Counted from the stretch's first letter, positions 43,901 to 53,204 are shown. The stretch: DNA of 64,000 bases from Candidatus Desulfosporosinus nitrosoreducens (GCF_030954495.1 NZ_JAVHUW010000050.1:1-64000), one strand, 5' to 3'. Notes: generated by a model not told the origin, from the sequence alone. Translations and numbers: made by a program.

Positions 43901-44806
43901 ATGCGCGTTTTCGTAACAGGCGCGACAGGATTCATAGGTTCCGCCGTTGTCCGCGAACTCATCGGGGCCGGGCATCAAGTTGTCGGCCTTGCCCGTTCGG
44001 ACAAATCTGCCGCCGCCCTAAAGGTTGCAGGGGCTGAGGTGCACCGCGGCTCCCTCGACGACCTGGACAGCCTTCGCCGCGGTGCCGCTGCGGCGGACGG
44101 CGTCATTCATCTAGCGTTTAAACACGACATCATGTTCTCAGACTACTCCGGAGCGGTCACAGCCGATCTGCGCGCTGTCGAGGCCATGGGGGCAGTGCTG
44201 GAGGGGAGCGGCAAACCCTTCGTCATCACCTCGGGGACATTGATGCTCACCTTCGTGCTCCCGCCAGGACAACTCGGGACGGAGAAAGACAGGGTCAACG
44301 CCTCGGTGCCCCGGGGCGCAGCGGAGAACGCGGCTATCGCGCTGGCTGAGCGCGGGGTGCGCTCAGCGGTCGTCCGTCTGGCACCTACCGTACATGGCGA
44401 AACCAAAGCCGGTTTCGTTTCAGTGTTGATCACTATTGCTCGTGACAAAGGCGTCTCGGCCTACAGCGGTGACGGGGCCAACCGCTGGCCGGCCGTACAT
44501 TACCTCGATGCGGCGCGCTTGTTTCGCTTGGCTTTGGAAGGCGCTCCAGCGGGATCTCTGCTGCACGGGGTCGGTGATGAGGGTGTGCCGGTCCGTGACA
44601 TCGCCCACGTTATCGGACGCCACCTGAACCTGCCGGTGCTCAGCATTTCCGCTGAAAAAACGGACACCCACTTCGGCTTTCTTGGTTCCTTTGCGTCAAC
44701 CGACAACCCAACGTCGAGTGCGCTGACTCAAGAACGCTTGGGCTGGCAGCCGGTGCATTCGTCATTGATCTCGGATCTCGAAGAAGGTCATTATTTCCGG
44801 GACTGA
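43901..44806 (+). CDS. NAD-dependent epimerase/dehydratase-like (extended/atypical SDR) protein
   Basis: A 301-residue Rossmann protein. 'RVFVTGATGFIGSAVVRELI' is the NAD(P) motif and 'DGVIHLAFKHD' the following strand. The usual catalytic Tyr-x3-Lys is not evident, so catalysis differs from classic SDRs. 'WPAVHYLDAARLFRLAL' is typical of the NAD-dependent epimerase/dehydratase family. Codons are markedly GC-rich compared with every neighbour, which suggests recent transfer from a high-GC donor. AGAAGGAGG precedes the ATG. Confidence 0.88.
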   Translation: MRVFVTGATGFIGSAVVRELIGAGHQVVGLARSDKSAAALKVAGAEVHRGSLDDLDSLRRGAAAADGVIHLAFKHDIMFSDYSGAVTADLRAVEAMGAVLEGSGKPFVITSGTLMLTFVLPPGQLGTEKDRVNASVPRGAAENAAIALAERGVRSAVVRLAPTVHGETKAGFVSVLITIARDKGVSAYSGDGANRWPAVHYLDAARLFRLALEGAPAGSLLHGVGDEGVPVRDIAHVIGRHLNLPVLSISAEKTDTHFGFLGSFASTDNPTSSALTQERLGWQPVHSSLISDLEEGHYFRD

Positions 44807-44857
44807 ACACCGGCGTATTAGGCTCCTCTCACCCGGACTGTGTATAGGCACTTTTTT

Positions 44858-44890
44858 AAAATATGGCCGCCAATAAGGCGGCCATATTTT
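44858..44890 (+). terminator. strong bidirectional terminator
   Basis: A perfect 14-bp stem, 44858-44871 with 44877-44890, loop AATAA, with T-runs on both strands. It serves the SDR gene on the plus strand and the convergent TetR gene on the minus strand. Confidence 0.9.
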
Positions 44891-44902
44891 TATCTTCAGG
44901 AT

Positions 44903-45484
44903 TCATTTGTTGGAATTTTTAAGCCCGCTTAGCAGAAGATTGACAACGGAATCTATGTTTTTCTTTCTGTCGGGATCTGCGAAGGAGTCTGGGTGGATAA
45001 ATACACTGGTTGCCAGATATACTGATTTGGCCACTTGAGGGGAAGATTCCGTAAAAAAAATACCTTCTGCAATCCCTTGCCGTATAACCTTTTCAATTTT
45101 ATTAATCCCATCTTCTTTGACCTTTTCTATTACTTCCATTGAGCTGTGGGCTAGTTTGATGTAATGGGCAAACATTTCCGGGTCGTTGATCGCGCTGAGA
45201 CGCTTAGCTTCCGCAAAATTCTCAAGTAAATGGTAAAGCTTAACATCCGCCGGCATATCTTCATTTAAGATGTGATTATAGGGAGCATGCAAACGTGCGA
45301 GCCAGCGTTCTGTAACGGCATTCCAGAGGGCTGTTTTTCCATTGTAATATCTATAAATGGCAGCGTGGCTGACTTTTAATGATTTGGCCACGTCAGAGAT
45401 ATTCGCTTTGTCTGGTCCGAAACGGCGAATGACCTCTTCTGTAGCATCGAGAATTATTTCTTTATCTAAGGAGATCTTATCCAA
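44903..45484 (-). CDS. TetR family regulator
   Basis: A 193-residue repressor. The helix-turn-helix is 'ANISDVAKSLKVSHAAIYRY', then 'YNGKTALWNAV'. The C-terminal domain has 'FAHYIKLAHSSMEVIEKVKE' and 'VYLATSVFIHPDSFADPD', as in the TetR_C_25-like group. The start is TTG after GGTGAT. A consensus promoter and an operator-like TTACAACGCTTGTAA lie 30-80 bp upstream. The same module is repeated at 52.3 kb, which suggests autoregulation plus a second target. Confidence 0.92.
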   Translation of the reverse strand: MDKISLDKEIILDATEEVIRRFGPDKANISDVAKSLKVSHAAIYRYYNGKTALWNAVTERWLARLHAPYNHILNEDMPADVKLYHLLENFAEAKRLSAINDPEMFAHYIKLAHSSMEVIEKVKEDGINKIEKVIRQGIAEGIFFTESSPQVAKSVYLATSVFIHPDSFADPDRKKNIDSVVNLLLSGLKNSNK

Positions 45485-45515
45485 AACTTATCACCGTTTC
45501 CTCAATAATATTCCA

Positions 45516-45561
45516 ATCATATCATGTTTAGTTTTATGTTTCAAATTACAACGCTTGTAAC
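45516..45561 (-). promoter_or_regulatory. TetR promoter with operator-like inverted repeat
   Basis: On the minus strand TTGAAA (45544-45539), 17-bp spacer, TATGAT (45521-45516). An inverted repeat TTACAA-n3-TTGTAA (45546-45560) touches the -35 box. The leader is only about 25 nt. Confidence 0.75.
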
Positions 45562-45849
45562 AAGCCGGTTTAGTCACTCATCGGCTAACTCCAAGAGTCA
45601 GTTTTCCCAACATAGAATTTGATATTTTGATAGCATCTTCTTTATAATGCATAAGGAGAGCAAAAAAAGAACCGACTCATTGCGGTTGAGTTCAGTAAAA
45701 ACCATCAGGAAAGATCACGGAAACCACTGCGCGCCGGCGGTTTAGTGTTATTTATAAAATCGACAGCTCAGGTCAAATTATGACTTCCGGTTTTGTTTAT
45801 AATGATTGGAAAAATCATGGAACCTTAACTCTACAGGGAGGAAAGCACG

Positions 45850-46779
45850 ATGACATTACAACAACTTAAATATTTTATCGAAACCGTGAACTGCGGCTCC
45901 ATCAACAAAGCCGCCGAACGCCTGTTTATTGCCCAACCGAGCCTTTCAAACGCCCTTCGCGACTTGGAAGCGGAAATTGGCCTTGAACTTTTCACCCGAA
46001 CTCCGAGAGGCATATCGCTAACTTCTGACGGTGCGGAGTTTTTGGGTTACGCTCGTCAAGTCGTTGAACAGGCTAGCTTTTTAGAACAACGCTGGCTGAA
46101 CAAGAAACCATCGCGACGGTTATGTTCTATATCGACCCAGCACTATGCTTTCGCTGTGAACGCTTTTGTAAATATGGTAAAGAAAACAGATGCGGAAGAA
46201 TACGAGTATACTTTTCGCGAAGCAAAGACTTTTGAGATTGTCGAAGATGTTAAAAATCTACGCAGCGAACTCGGCATACTTTATATGAACAATTTTAACC
46301 GCCAGGTGATAGAAAAACTGCTCCACAAAAACAATCTGACCTTCCATCCGCTGTTTACCGCCAAACCGCACGTTTTCATAAGCACCGCAAATCCCCTCGC
46401 TAAGAAAAACCACGTTACCCTTGAAGACTTAGCTGATTACCCACGTTTGTCGTTTGAACAGGGCGATTACAACTCCTTCTATTTTTCGGAAGAAATACTC
46501 AGCACGGAATACGCCAAAAAAGACATTCGCGTCGGCGACAGGGCAACTATCTTCAATCTTATGATAGGGCTTAACGGCTATACAATTTCTACGGGAATTG
46601 TGAGCGCGGATTTAAACGGCGACAATATCACTGCCGTACCGCTCCGTGTTGACGATGCAATCGAAGTTGGCTGGATTTCGCACAAAGATATTCAGCTGAC
46701 ATGGCAAGCGGCAATGTACCTGGAAGAGTTAAAAGCTGTTGTTGCCGAATATGGCGTTGACCTTGAAAATAAGTTATAG
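45850..46779 (+). CDS. LysR family regulator
   Basis: A 309-residue LysR-type activator. The N-terminal winged helix is 'MTLQQLKYFIETVNCGSINK' and 'AAERLFIAQPSLSNALRDLE', ending 'FTRTPRGISLT'. The periplasmic-binding-like effector domain follows. It lies 106 bp upstream of the MetE-like gene on the same strand. This arrangement suggests control of methionine or sulfur metabolism like MetR or YtlI, but effector and target are inferred. Confidence 0.93.
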   Translation: MTLQQLKYFIETVNCGSINKAAERLFIAQPSLSNALRDLEAEIGLELFTRTPRGISLTSDGAEFLGYARQVVEQASFLEQRWLNKKPSRRLCSISTQHYAFAVNAFVNMVKKTDAEEYEYTFREAKTFEIVEDVKNLRSELGILYMNNFNRQVIEKLLHKNNLTFHPLFTAKPHVFISTANPLAKKNHVTLEDLADYPRLSFEQGDYNSFYFSEEILSTEYAKKDIRVGDRATIFNLMIGLNGYTISTGIVSADLNGDNITAVPLRVDDAIEVGWISHKDIQLTWQAAMYLEELKAVVAEYGVDLENKL

Positions 46780-46885
46780 TCGTTGGCTATAGCTCCGCAT
46801 ATATTTTTAGCGTTACCCATAAGCCCTCCTTGCATAGTACAATCGATTTACACTAAAGCCACATCTAATCAAGGAGGGATTTCCG

Positions 46886-48046
46886 ATGAGCAAAAAGTTC
46901 CAAACAGTAGGCAGTCTGTTACGCCCGGCAGCTTTATTAAAATACAAGGGGCAAATCGAACACCGCGATGACATCATCTACCCGTTCTACCAAGACTTTG
47001 AGGGCTATGAGCAGTGCGAAGCTGAGGCAACAAAAGCTGTTGTCGCGAAACAAATCGAACACGGGTTGACGGTTATTACCGACGGCGAGTATTCCAAGTC
47101 TATATGGCATTTGGACTTCGTATGGGGACTCGGCGGCGTCAGCCGCTACATCGCTGAACACGGCTACTTCTTCCGTGACAAGGACGGAACCACGAAATAC
47201 GAAACGCGCAAAGACATTGGTTTGCGAATCACCGCCGAACTCAGCGGCAAAAGCCATCACTTTATTAAGGCCTTTAAAAGACTGAAGCCCATCTCGGGCG
47301 ACCGCGAAACGAAATTGTGCGTTCCGTCGCCATCACATATCTTTGGTGAACTATCTTGGTCAGATAACATCGGCGGCAAAGACTCGGTTTACAAAAGTCC
47401 ACAGGAATTAAAAGCGGGTCTGGTTAAGGCGTACAAGGAGTTTGTTGAGGAATACGCCGCCACCGGAGGAAAAATACTGCAATTTGATGATTGTCTGTGG
47501 GAGATTTTTGCGGATGATAACCCAAATTCCCCGTACACAGGCGAGAATATCAATCAGGAAGAAGTCAAAGCTCTTGCCGTCGAGTTTATCGACATCAACA
47601 ACACATTGATTGACTTCGGGCATAGTCTTGGTCTGAAAATGTGGACGCACAACTGCCGCGGCAACTATGATTCGCGCAATATGGGCGGCGGCTCGTACGT
47701 TAAGATTGCGCACCTGTTTTTGAAACAATTAAAATACGACCGCTTTTTCCTTGAATGGGACGACGAACGGGCGGGATCGCTTGATGCACTTAGCGTTTTT
47801 AAGGACAAACCGAACACCGAGATTGTATTGGGTTTGTTGTCATCAAAAACAAGCACGCTCGACGATGAAACCCGTGTTATCAGGCTACTTGACGAAGCGT
47901 CAAAGATTATCGACAAGAACAGACTACTTCTCTCTCACCAGTGTGGTTTCGCGTCCTGCGACGGCGGCAATGAACTGACGGAGGAAGAGCAATGGGCAAA
48001 AATAGATCAAGGACAGAGGATTGCTCAGCAGTACTGGGGGGTATAA
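46886..48046 (+). CDS. MetE-like (YxjG-type) cobalamin-independent methyltransferase
   Basis: A 386-residue single-barrel protein related to the C-terminal half of MetE. 'FQTVGSLLRP' opens the barrel. Zinc ligands are in 'WTHNCRGN' (His and Cys) and 'SHQCGFASCDGG' (Cys). 'TDGEYSKSIWHLDF' and 'LQFDDCLW' line the active site. Enzymes of this length (YxjG/YxjH) transfer methyl to homocysteine from a donor other than the usual polyglutamyl folate. The ATG follows AAGGAGGG. A LysR regulator precedes it. Confidence 0.9.
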   Translation: MSKKFQTVGSLLRPAALLKYKGQIEHRDDIIYPFYQDFEGYEQCEAEATKAVVAKQIEHGLTVITDGEYSKSIWHLDFVWGLGGVSRYIAEHGYFFRDKDGTTKYETRKDIGLRITAELSGKSHHFIKAFKRLKPISGDRETKLCVPSPSHIFGELSWSDNIGGKDSVYKSPQELKAGLVKAYKEFVEEYAATGGKILQFDDCLWEIFADDNPNSPYTGENINQEEVKALAVEFIDINNTLIDFGHSLGLKMWTHNCRGNYDSRNMGGGSYVKIAHLFLKQLKYDRFFLEWDDERAGSLDALSVFKDKPNTEIVLGLLSSKTSTLDDETRVIRLLDEASKIIDKNRLLLSHQCGFASCDGGNELTEEEQWAKIDQGQRIAQQYWGV

Positions 48047-48188
48047 TAGTTGGGGGGTTGATGATTATGAATACATAATCATCGGTTACCGTGAATCGGG
48101 ACGAAAGGTGAACTTAAGTTCTGGAGTAAGCGGGAATGTACAATTTTTATTGTGCAACTTGGTTAGTCGCAGAACTCATTCATACGCC

Positions 48189-48216
48189 AACTGCGGACTA
48201 TTAAAAGCCCGCAGTT
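48189..48216 (+). terminator. terminator of the MetE-like gene
   Basis: AACTGCGG pairs with CCGCAGTT, followed by TTATTTT; 142 bp after the stop. Confidence 0.7.
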
Positions 48217-48262
48217 TTATTTTAGAGCATAAACAAGAAACGTAATTTACCAATGTCATTAA

Positions 48263-48296
48263 GTTAAGCTGCAATCTAGTCGGATTGCAGCTTAAC
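48263..48296 (+). terminator. second strong terminator
   Basis: A perfect 14-bp stem (48263-48276 with 48283-48296) followed by ACTTTTT. It insulates the TIR-tubulin gene on the other strand from the MetE-like unit and could serve both. Confidence 0.85.
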
Positions 48297-48396
48297 ACTT
48301 TTTGCTGTGACACCAGCTTCGGGTTATGCTCATAATGAGACGTTAAAAACATTTACTTATGGCACATTATATGGATATAATGTGAACAAATACAAT

Positions 48397-49929
48397 TTAT
48401 ACTTTATCCATTTCAATTTCTCTCAATATGTCCGAAAAATTCGTTTTATACATCTCATTAAAAGATTTTCCACGTGCATCAGAAATGTATTTCAGAAATG
48501 GGCTTATATCTTGGTCAATAATTTTTCTTATCTCACGCAGGGTTTGTAACAATTCAATTTTAGCACTTTCACTTTCAATCAATTTAATACGATCATATAT
48601 CTTCTTATATTCAGTTTCCCAGTACAGAATATAATCAGTTCTATTCATTGGGTCATACACTTTTGCAATATTACTTTCAATCAACTTTTTCTTGTAAAAC
48701 TCCTCATCACCAGGAGAAAGCACTATAAAAATAATTTTATTTTTGAAGTCTTTATTGTTTAATAATTCACCGACTTCATACATACATGCAGTTGATTTCA
48801 AATATTTGTCACTGATCAACATTACAACATGATCATGTTGATTTAAACTTCCCATAAATTCTTTAAAACTACCTTTATAGCCAACATCACGGGTAAACCT
48901 TGACACTTTTATGTTTTCATATTTACTCATAAATTCATCAATAATATCAGCCAAATCATTATCAAAACTACAATATGATAGGAAAACTTTATAATTCGTT
49001 TTTCTATTTAATACCTTTTCATTTTCCCAACGTATATCAATATGTAGCTGGTTTGTTACACTATAATAGCAATTTTTATAATTATCATCCAAAAGTATAT
49101 CTGCTTGTTTTAATTCATTTTCATTAAGAAAATCAGTATATTTTCTTGTATCATAGCAAAGCAACTTTGCAACGTCAGTAATTATTGAGTTAGAACGATT
49201 ATTTGTTTTTTGCTCTACAGCAAGAAATTGCTTAATGTGTTTTTGAGTCTTCCTAATTTCGTAAAGTTCTGGGATATTGGGTTGGAAAGACATAGTTGAT
49301 AGATGCATTACATCGTAAATTTCCTTTGCCGTTGCATAAGCATTAGCCTTATAATATTTCATTATTGTTTGCGAAAAAACATGTTGATGTGCCTGTGTTG
49401 TAATACCTATAATACTGACTTCAATGGCTTCGTCTAATACTCCTAAATCAAGTAGCAGCGATTTAATCTTAATAGCAAGAGGTAAAATACACGCTGACCC
49501 AAATCCACCATATAATGACGAAACAATCACAATGGAAATCTTATCATTTTGAGTAATTATTTTGTTAAATGTATTTCTTAAGTATTCTTTTCTAATGAAA
49601 TATTCAAACTGTAATCTTCCAATTGCACGAATAGAGCTTGCGCCATAATTAATGCCATCCCTAATTAAACTATATGTTTGAGTATCAAAATATGTTTTCA
49701 TATCATCAAAATCAAATGGATTTATTGTACGCAAATTAAGCGACAAATCAAATGTAAAAACATTATTAAAAGATGCGTTAGACTCTTCAAAAAAGGCTGC
49801 ATATTCTTTTATCATTGTATCGTTATTAAGTAAGAAATAATAGTCGTTACAAATAAAATTTGACAGAACATTATTTTTAATAACTTCACATCCTATACCT
49901 CCAAGCCCAATAAAAAGTCTTTTCAACAT
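48397..49929 (-). CDS. tubulin/FtsZ-like domain fused to a TIR domain (candidate defence protein)
   Basis: A 510-residue protein. Residues 1-220 resemble the tubulin-like Tubulin_2 family: 'LFIGLGGIGCEVI' is the first nucleotide-binding strand-loop and 'SSLYGGFGSACILP' (138-150) is a tubulin-signature-like glycine loop. Residues about 312-455 are a TIR domain: 'YKVFLSYCSFDNDLADIID', 'SDKYLKSTACMYEVGELL' with putative catalytic Glu385 in the CxxE motif of TIR NADases. A helical tail ends the protein. The ATG at 49929 follows GAAAGGGG. The gene is AT-rich, monocistronic and insulated by terminators. A filament-triggered NAD-degrading effector is the inferred role. Confidence 0.8.
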   Translation of the reverse strand: MLKRLFIGLGGIGCEVIKNNVLSNFICNDYYFLLNNDTMIKEYAAFFEESNASFNNVFTFDLSLNLRTINPFDFDDMKTYFDTQTYSLIRDGINYGASSIRAIGRLQFEYFIRKEYLRNTFNKIITQNDKISIVIVSSLYGGFGSACILPLAIKIKSLLLDLGVLDEAIEVSIIGITTQAHQHVFSQTIMKYYKANAYATAKEIYDVMHLSTMSFQPNIPELYEIRKTQKHIKQFLAVEQKTNNRSNSIITDVAKLLCYDTRKYTDFLNENELKQADILLDDNYKNCYYSVTNQLHIDIRWENEKVLNRKTNYKVFLSYCSFDNDLADIIDEFMSKYENIKVSRFTRDVGYKGSFKEFMGSLNQHDHVVMLISDKYLKSTACMYEVGELLNNKDFKNKIIFIVLSPGDEEFYKKKLIESNIAKVYDPMNRTDYILYWETEYKKIYDRIKLIESESAKIELLQTLREIRKIIDQDISPFLKYISDARGKSFNEMYKTNFSDILREIEMDKV

Positions 49930-50156
49930 TAACGCCCCTTTCGTTCTTGTTTTCACTTCACACCCCAAGTTTGGAAACCGTATGTTTTTTCATCTTGACA
50001 CATATTATAGTAATAACAGATGGCTACTCTTTAGTTTTTCAGTTTCCCATTATATAAATAATGAATAATTCAAATTCCCGTTTATCGTTCTCAATAATTA
50101 TAGCAGATTACACTATACAAGTAATAATTCCCATGATTTTTCACCCTAACATGCTG

Positions 50157-50205
50157 AAAAAAGGTACCCCGCCCTTTCTTTAAAAAATGGGCAGGGTACC
50201 TTTTT
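50157..50205. terminator. bidirectional terminator
   Basis: AAAAAGGTACCCCGCCC (from 50158) pairs with GGGCAGGGTACCTTTTT (to 50205) with one mismatch, A/T-runs on both sides. It separates the thioredoxin-fold remnant from the TIR-tubulin gene. Confidence 0.8.
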
Positions 50206-50227
50206 CACTGGCGGATTTTGGTTTAAC

Positions 50228-50537
50228 TTAATGACATTGCGTAATCCTACTCCATTCTTTTTGCCCTGCTTCAAGCAATAAAAAATGCACATAACACAAG
50301 CACCTTGTTTTTCTTCGCATTGACAACATGGTAATTAACGCCGGATCCATCCAGAATTGACTTTTCCGTCCGGCAGTTTGGACAGATCTTGGTTGTAAAG
50401 AGATAAGTAATGTTCTCTGTGGCGGCAATTTCATCCAGCACCGAATGCACCGTTTCAGTAAATTGCGCGCTTTGCCTCAGCAGATGCCTGGCTGGAACTG
50501 AGGTTTCTTTCCAGGCACACCGCCGGGTCCCTCCCAA
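50228..50537 (-). pseudogene. remnant of a glutaredoxin-like domain (anaerobic RNR C-terminus type)
   Basis: A frame ending at 50271 contains 'TYLFTTKICPNCRTEKSIL' and 'GVNYHVVNAKKN', a CxxC thioredoxin-fold start like the glutaredoxin-like tail of some anaerobic ribonucleotide reductases. It then shifts out of frame; the alternative frame (to 50228) carries a plausible end. No start or body of the parent enzyme is present. Scored as a decayed fragment. Confidence 0.5.
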
Positions 50538-50601
50538 ATGAGCTGCTTGAAGCTCCAGCCTACTCAGTAGCCGGGCATTAAAAGATCATGCGGATGGATA
50601 T

Positions 50602-52017
50602 TTACTTATAAGCTTTTATATAAACAAACTTTTCATTGTTCCTATGCATCCAATAATCATCCTTTATGAGCGCATTAACAAATTCCTTACCGCCTGATTC
50701 CACCTCAACCACCTTTATTTCAAGCTCTTTTTCCACATCACTTACCGTAATATCATCCAGAAATATCTGTTCTCCCATCCTCAGCATATTAGACGGTATC
50801 AGCAATACATCACCAAGATATTCACCATTATCCTTTTTTCCCCGTAACTGTTTTATCAGATCCTGCCCTGTAATAAGCCCTGATACTGTTATTGTCTCTC
50901 CGAAAAAATCATTTCGGATGCAGCAGACATTTATTGTTATTCCCGGAAAAAGCTCCATAATCCGAGCCGCAAAGCCTTTTATAGTTAGGTAAGTGAGCTT
51001 CCCCGTAGCCATGGTGAGGGTTCTGGAAATGTTATTTTTAACTTTCTTGCGCTTTATGTTTTTCTTAACCCGCTCCAGCGCCGCATTAAACTCATCTATG
51101 AGATTTCTCATCATGCCAACACCATTTTCGAGCTGGATATAGCCGTCATATCGTTCTTCTTCCGGAAAATCTCTTTCCGCAGTAATATACCATTCGTCAC
51201 TGGCATGAATAAAATGAAGACCATATTTGTCGTAAAACTCATTCTGCCTGCTTTCGATCATATCGATAATCTCTCCGGCCTCCTGCTTGTTAAACAATGC
51301 AAGCGGATACAAACCCTCACGGTACTTTGTAATTCCGGCCGGAACCACAGAAATACTGCGCATAAAAGGAAGATATTTTGACAGATCTTCGATTGTTCGT
51401 TCCAGCTCACTGCCATCGTTAACATTTTTACATAATACAATCTGTCCGTTCATTTCAATGTGGCCTGCATACAGTGCATCCAGATACTTCAGCTTATTAC
51501 CGGCGAATCTGTTATGAAGCATTTTAGAGCGGAGTTCGGGATTTGTAGTCTGTATCGATATATTAATCGGAGCAAGATGAAACCGGATAATCCTGTCGAT
51601 ATCCTTTTGCTGCATATTGGTCAAGGTTATATAATTTCCCTGCAAAAAGGACAGTCTTGAATCATCATCTTTGAAATAAAGCGTTTCCCTCATACCGGGC
51701 GGCATCTGGTCAATAAAACAAAATATACATTTATTGCTGCAGGAACGATAATTACTCATCAGGCTGTTGTCGAACTCGATTCCTAAATCGTCATCATAAT
51801 CTTTTTCAATCTCAAGCAGCCATTCTTCGCCATCCGGCTTTTTGATTAATACTTCAATATATTCATCCTTGATTAAATACCTGAAATCAAATACATCTTC
51901 TATCTCCTCATTGTTAATTGTCAGCAGAAGATCTCCCGCTTCAATTTCCATTTCTTCAGCGATAGAATCCGGATATACTTCTTTAATCAAATGACCTTGC
52001 TTCTTCGTTTTATTCAA
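50602..52017 (-). CDS. PDZ-radical SAM-DUF512 family protein
   Basis: A 471-residue protein. Residues about 5-70 are a PDZ-like domain ('IKEVYPDSIAEEMEIEAGD'). A radical-SAM-like part carries the cysteines 'CSNKCIFCFIDQMPPGMRE'. The C-terminal DUF512 region includes 'GVGMMRNLIDEFN', 'VVPAGITKYREGLYPL' and 'LLIPSNMLR'. DUF512 proteins are widespread in Clostridia and their function is unknown. The start is TTG with GGAAGGA. A copy of the TetR-type promoter-operator lies about 330 bp upstream, giving a long leader. Confidence 0.92.
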   Translation of the reverse strand: MNKTKKQGHLIKEVYPDSIAEEMEIEAGDLLLTINNEEIEDVFDFRYLIKDEYIEVLIKKPDGEEWLLEIEKDYDDDLGIEFDNSLMSNYRSCSNKCIFCFIDQMPPGMRETLYFKDDDSRLSFLQGNYITLTNMQQKDIDRIIRFHLAPINISIQTTNPELRSKMLHNRFAGNKLKYLDALYAGHIEMNGQIVLCKNVNDGSELERTIEDLSKYLPFMRSISVVPAGITKYREGLYPLALFNKQEAGEIIDMIESRQNEFYDKYGLHFIHASDEWYITAERDFPEEERYDGYIQLENGVGMMRNLIDEFNAALERVKKNIKRKKVKNNISRTLTMATGKLTYLTIKGFAARIMELFPGITINVCCIRNDFFGETITVSGLITGQDLIKQLRGKKDNGEYLGDVLLIPSNMLRMGEQIFLDDITVSDVEKELEIKVVEVESGGKEFVNALIKDDYWMHRNNEKFVYIKAYK

Positions 52018-52344
52018 GTTAATATTCCTTCCAAAAGCATATTTCCAAACCTTAAGCTTTTACTTAGTCCCTAGTTTTTGGGATACCTCTGTCGCCCGAA
52101 GCTGTCTTTTCTCCAGATAGAAGATTTCCCAAATTCAACTTTTGCGATATCCGGTATTTATTTCTGCTTGCATTGGCAACACCCTTCAGAACTCCGGCAG
52201 ATGAAGCCGACACTTGACATTTTTTACTGGCTTTAATATCTTAAATAAATACATTTATAGACGCTAGCCATACTTTAAGTGATTGTTAATCAAAAGAATG
52301 GCTTATTTTAGTATTAGTCAAATAGTTTTGGTTATAATGTTTCA

Positions 52345-52389
52345 ATCATATCATGTTTAGTTTTATGTTTCAAATTACAACGATTGTAA
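52345..52389 (-). promoter_or_regulatory. second copy of the TetR-type promoter and operator
   Basis: On the minus strand TTGAAA (52373-52368), 17-bp spacer, TATGAT (52350-52345), and the inverted repeat TTACAACGATTGTAA (52375-52389). About 75 bp here match 45508-45585 nearly base for base. It points at the DUF512 gene. Confidence 0.75.
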
Positions 52390-52415
52390 CAGACTTGTTT
52401 AGTCTGACTCATCGC

Positions 52416-53120
52416 CTAAACCGGAATTAGAGTTGCTTTTAAGTCTTGGTAAAAGTTAGCTTTCGCTGCTTCATAGTAGGGATTGGCCCAAAGTAATGCC
52501 AAACCAAGAGTTAATACTCCTAATAAAAACCAACCTAAAAAACTAAGTTGAAGTACAAATAGTTCAAATTTATGCCCAACCATCATATATTTACTTTGTT
52601 TTAATGCTTCCAAGGCGCTTAACTGGGAGTTATCCATCATTATGTAGTAGGCCATAGAATAGCGGTAAGCGGCTATTATGCCTGGGATAACCAGAAGTAA
52701 ACTCCATAAAGTTGTGAAAACCGTAATCAGGAGATTCAGGATAAAAGATTTTAGGAACGCTTTAAAGCCCTCACCCAGATCTTCAATGCCGGGGCCTTCA
52801 TTCCTGATCAACTTAAGAAAGAAACCCGATACTCCAAGGGTTAAGGGACCCATCAAAAGAAAACTGAGCAAATCGCCCCAATCCCCCTGCCCAATCAAAA
52901 TAAACTTAATAAAATGATCAACGCTGCTAAAAGGGTTTACCGGAGGTATATTTGCTACGTTCCCATTGAGATAAATATCTCGGGCCAAATGAATCGGTCC
53001 TTCCCCTTTGATGGCCATTGTCAGTAACCAGGTAAGAAAACATACAATAATTGCCTGAGGCCAATAACCACTTAATTGCTCCTTTGCCCTGCGTTTTAAA
53101 TCATAGCTTTCCTGAGGCAT
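52416..53120 (-). CDS. DUF975 family membrane protein
   Basis: A 234-residue integral membrane protein with about five spans. 'LKRRAKEQLSGYWPQAIIVC' is the typical N-terminus and 'AYRYSMAYYIMMDNSQLSAL' with 'EALKQSKYMMVGHKFELFVL' is the DUF975 signature. It is common in Firmicutes and of unknown role. The ATG has AAAGGAGGG. It is preceded by another small membrane protein gene on the same strand 84 bp away. Confidence 0.9.
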   Translation of the reverse strand: MPQESYDLKRRAKEQLSGYWPQAIIVCFLTWLLTMAIKGEGPIHLARDIYLNGNVANIPPVNPFSSVDHFIKFILIGQGDWGDLLSFLLMGPLTLGVSGFFLKLIRNEGPGIEDLGEGFKAFLKSFILNLLITVFTTLWSLLLVIPGIIAAYRYSMAYYIMMDNSQLSALEALKQSKYMMVGHKFELFVLQLSFLGWFLLGVLTLGLALLWANPYYEAAKANFYQDLKATLIPV

Positions 53121-53204
53121 CTTTCACCCTCCTTTATAATTCCCCGTAAAATTAGTGCTGAAGAAATCTTTGTGGATCATGTAATTAAGATAAATCAGCT
53201 GACT

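Noticed and set aside
45655..45760. Short plus frame beginning ATGCATAAGGAGAGC
   Set aside because: Only 32 codons, the GGAG lies inside the frame rather than before it, and no similarity is recognised.
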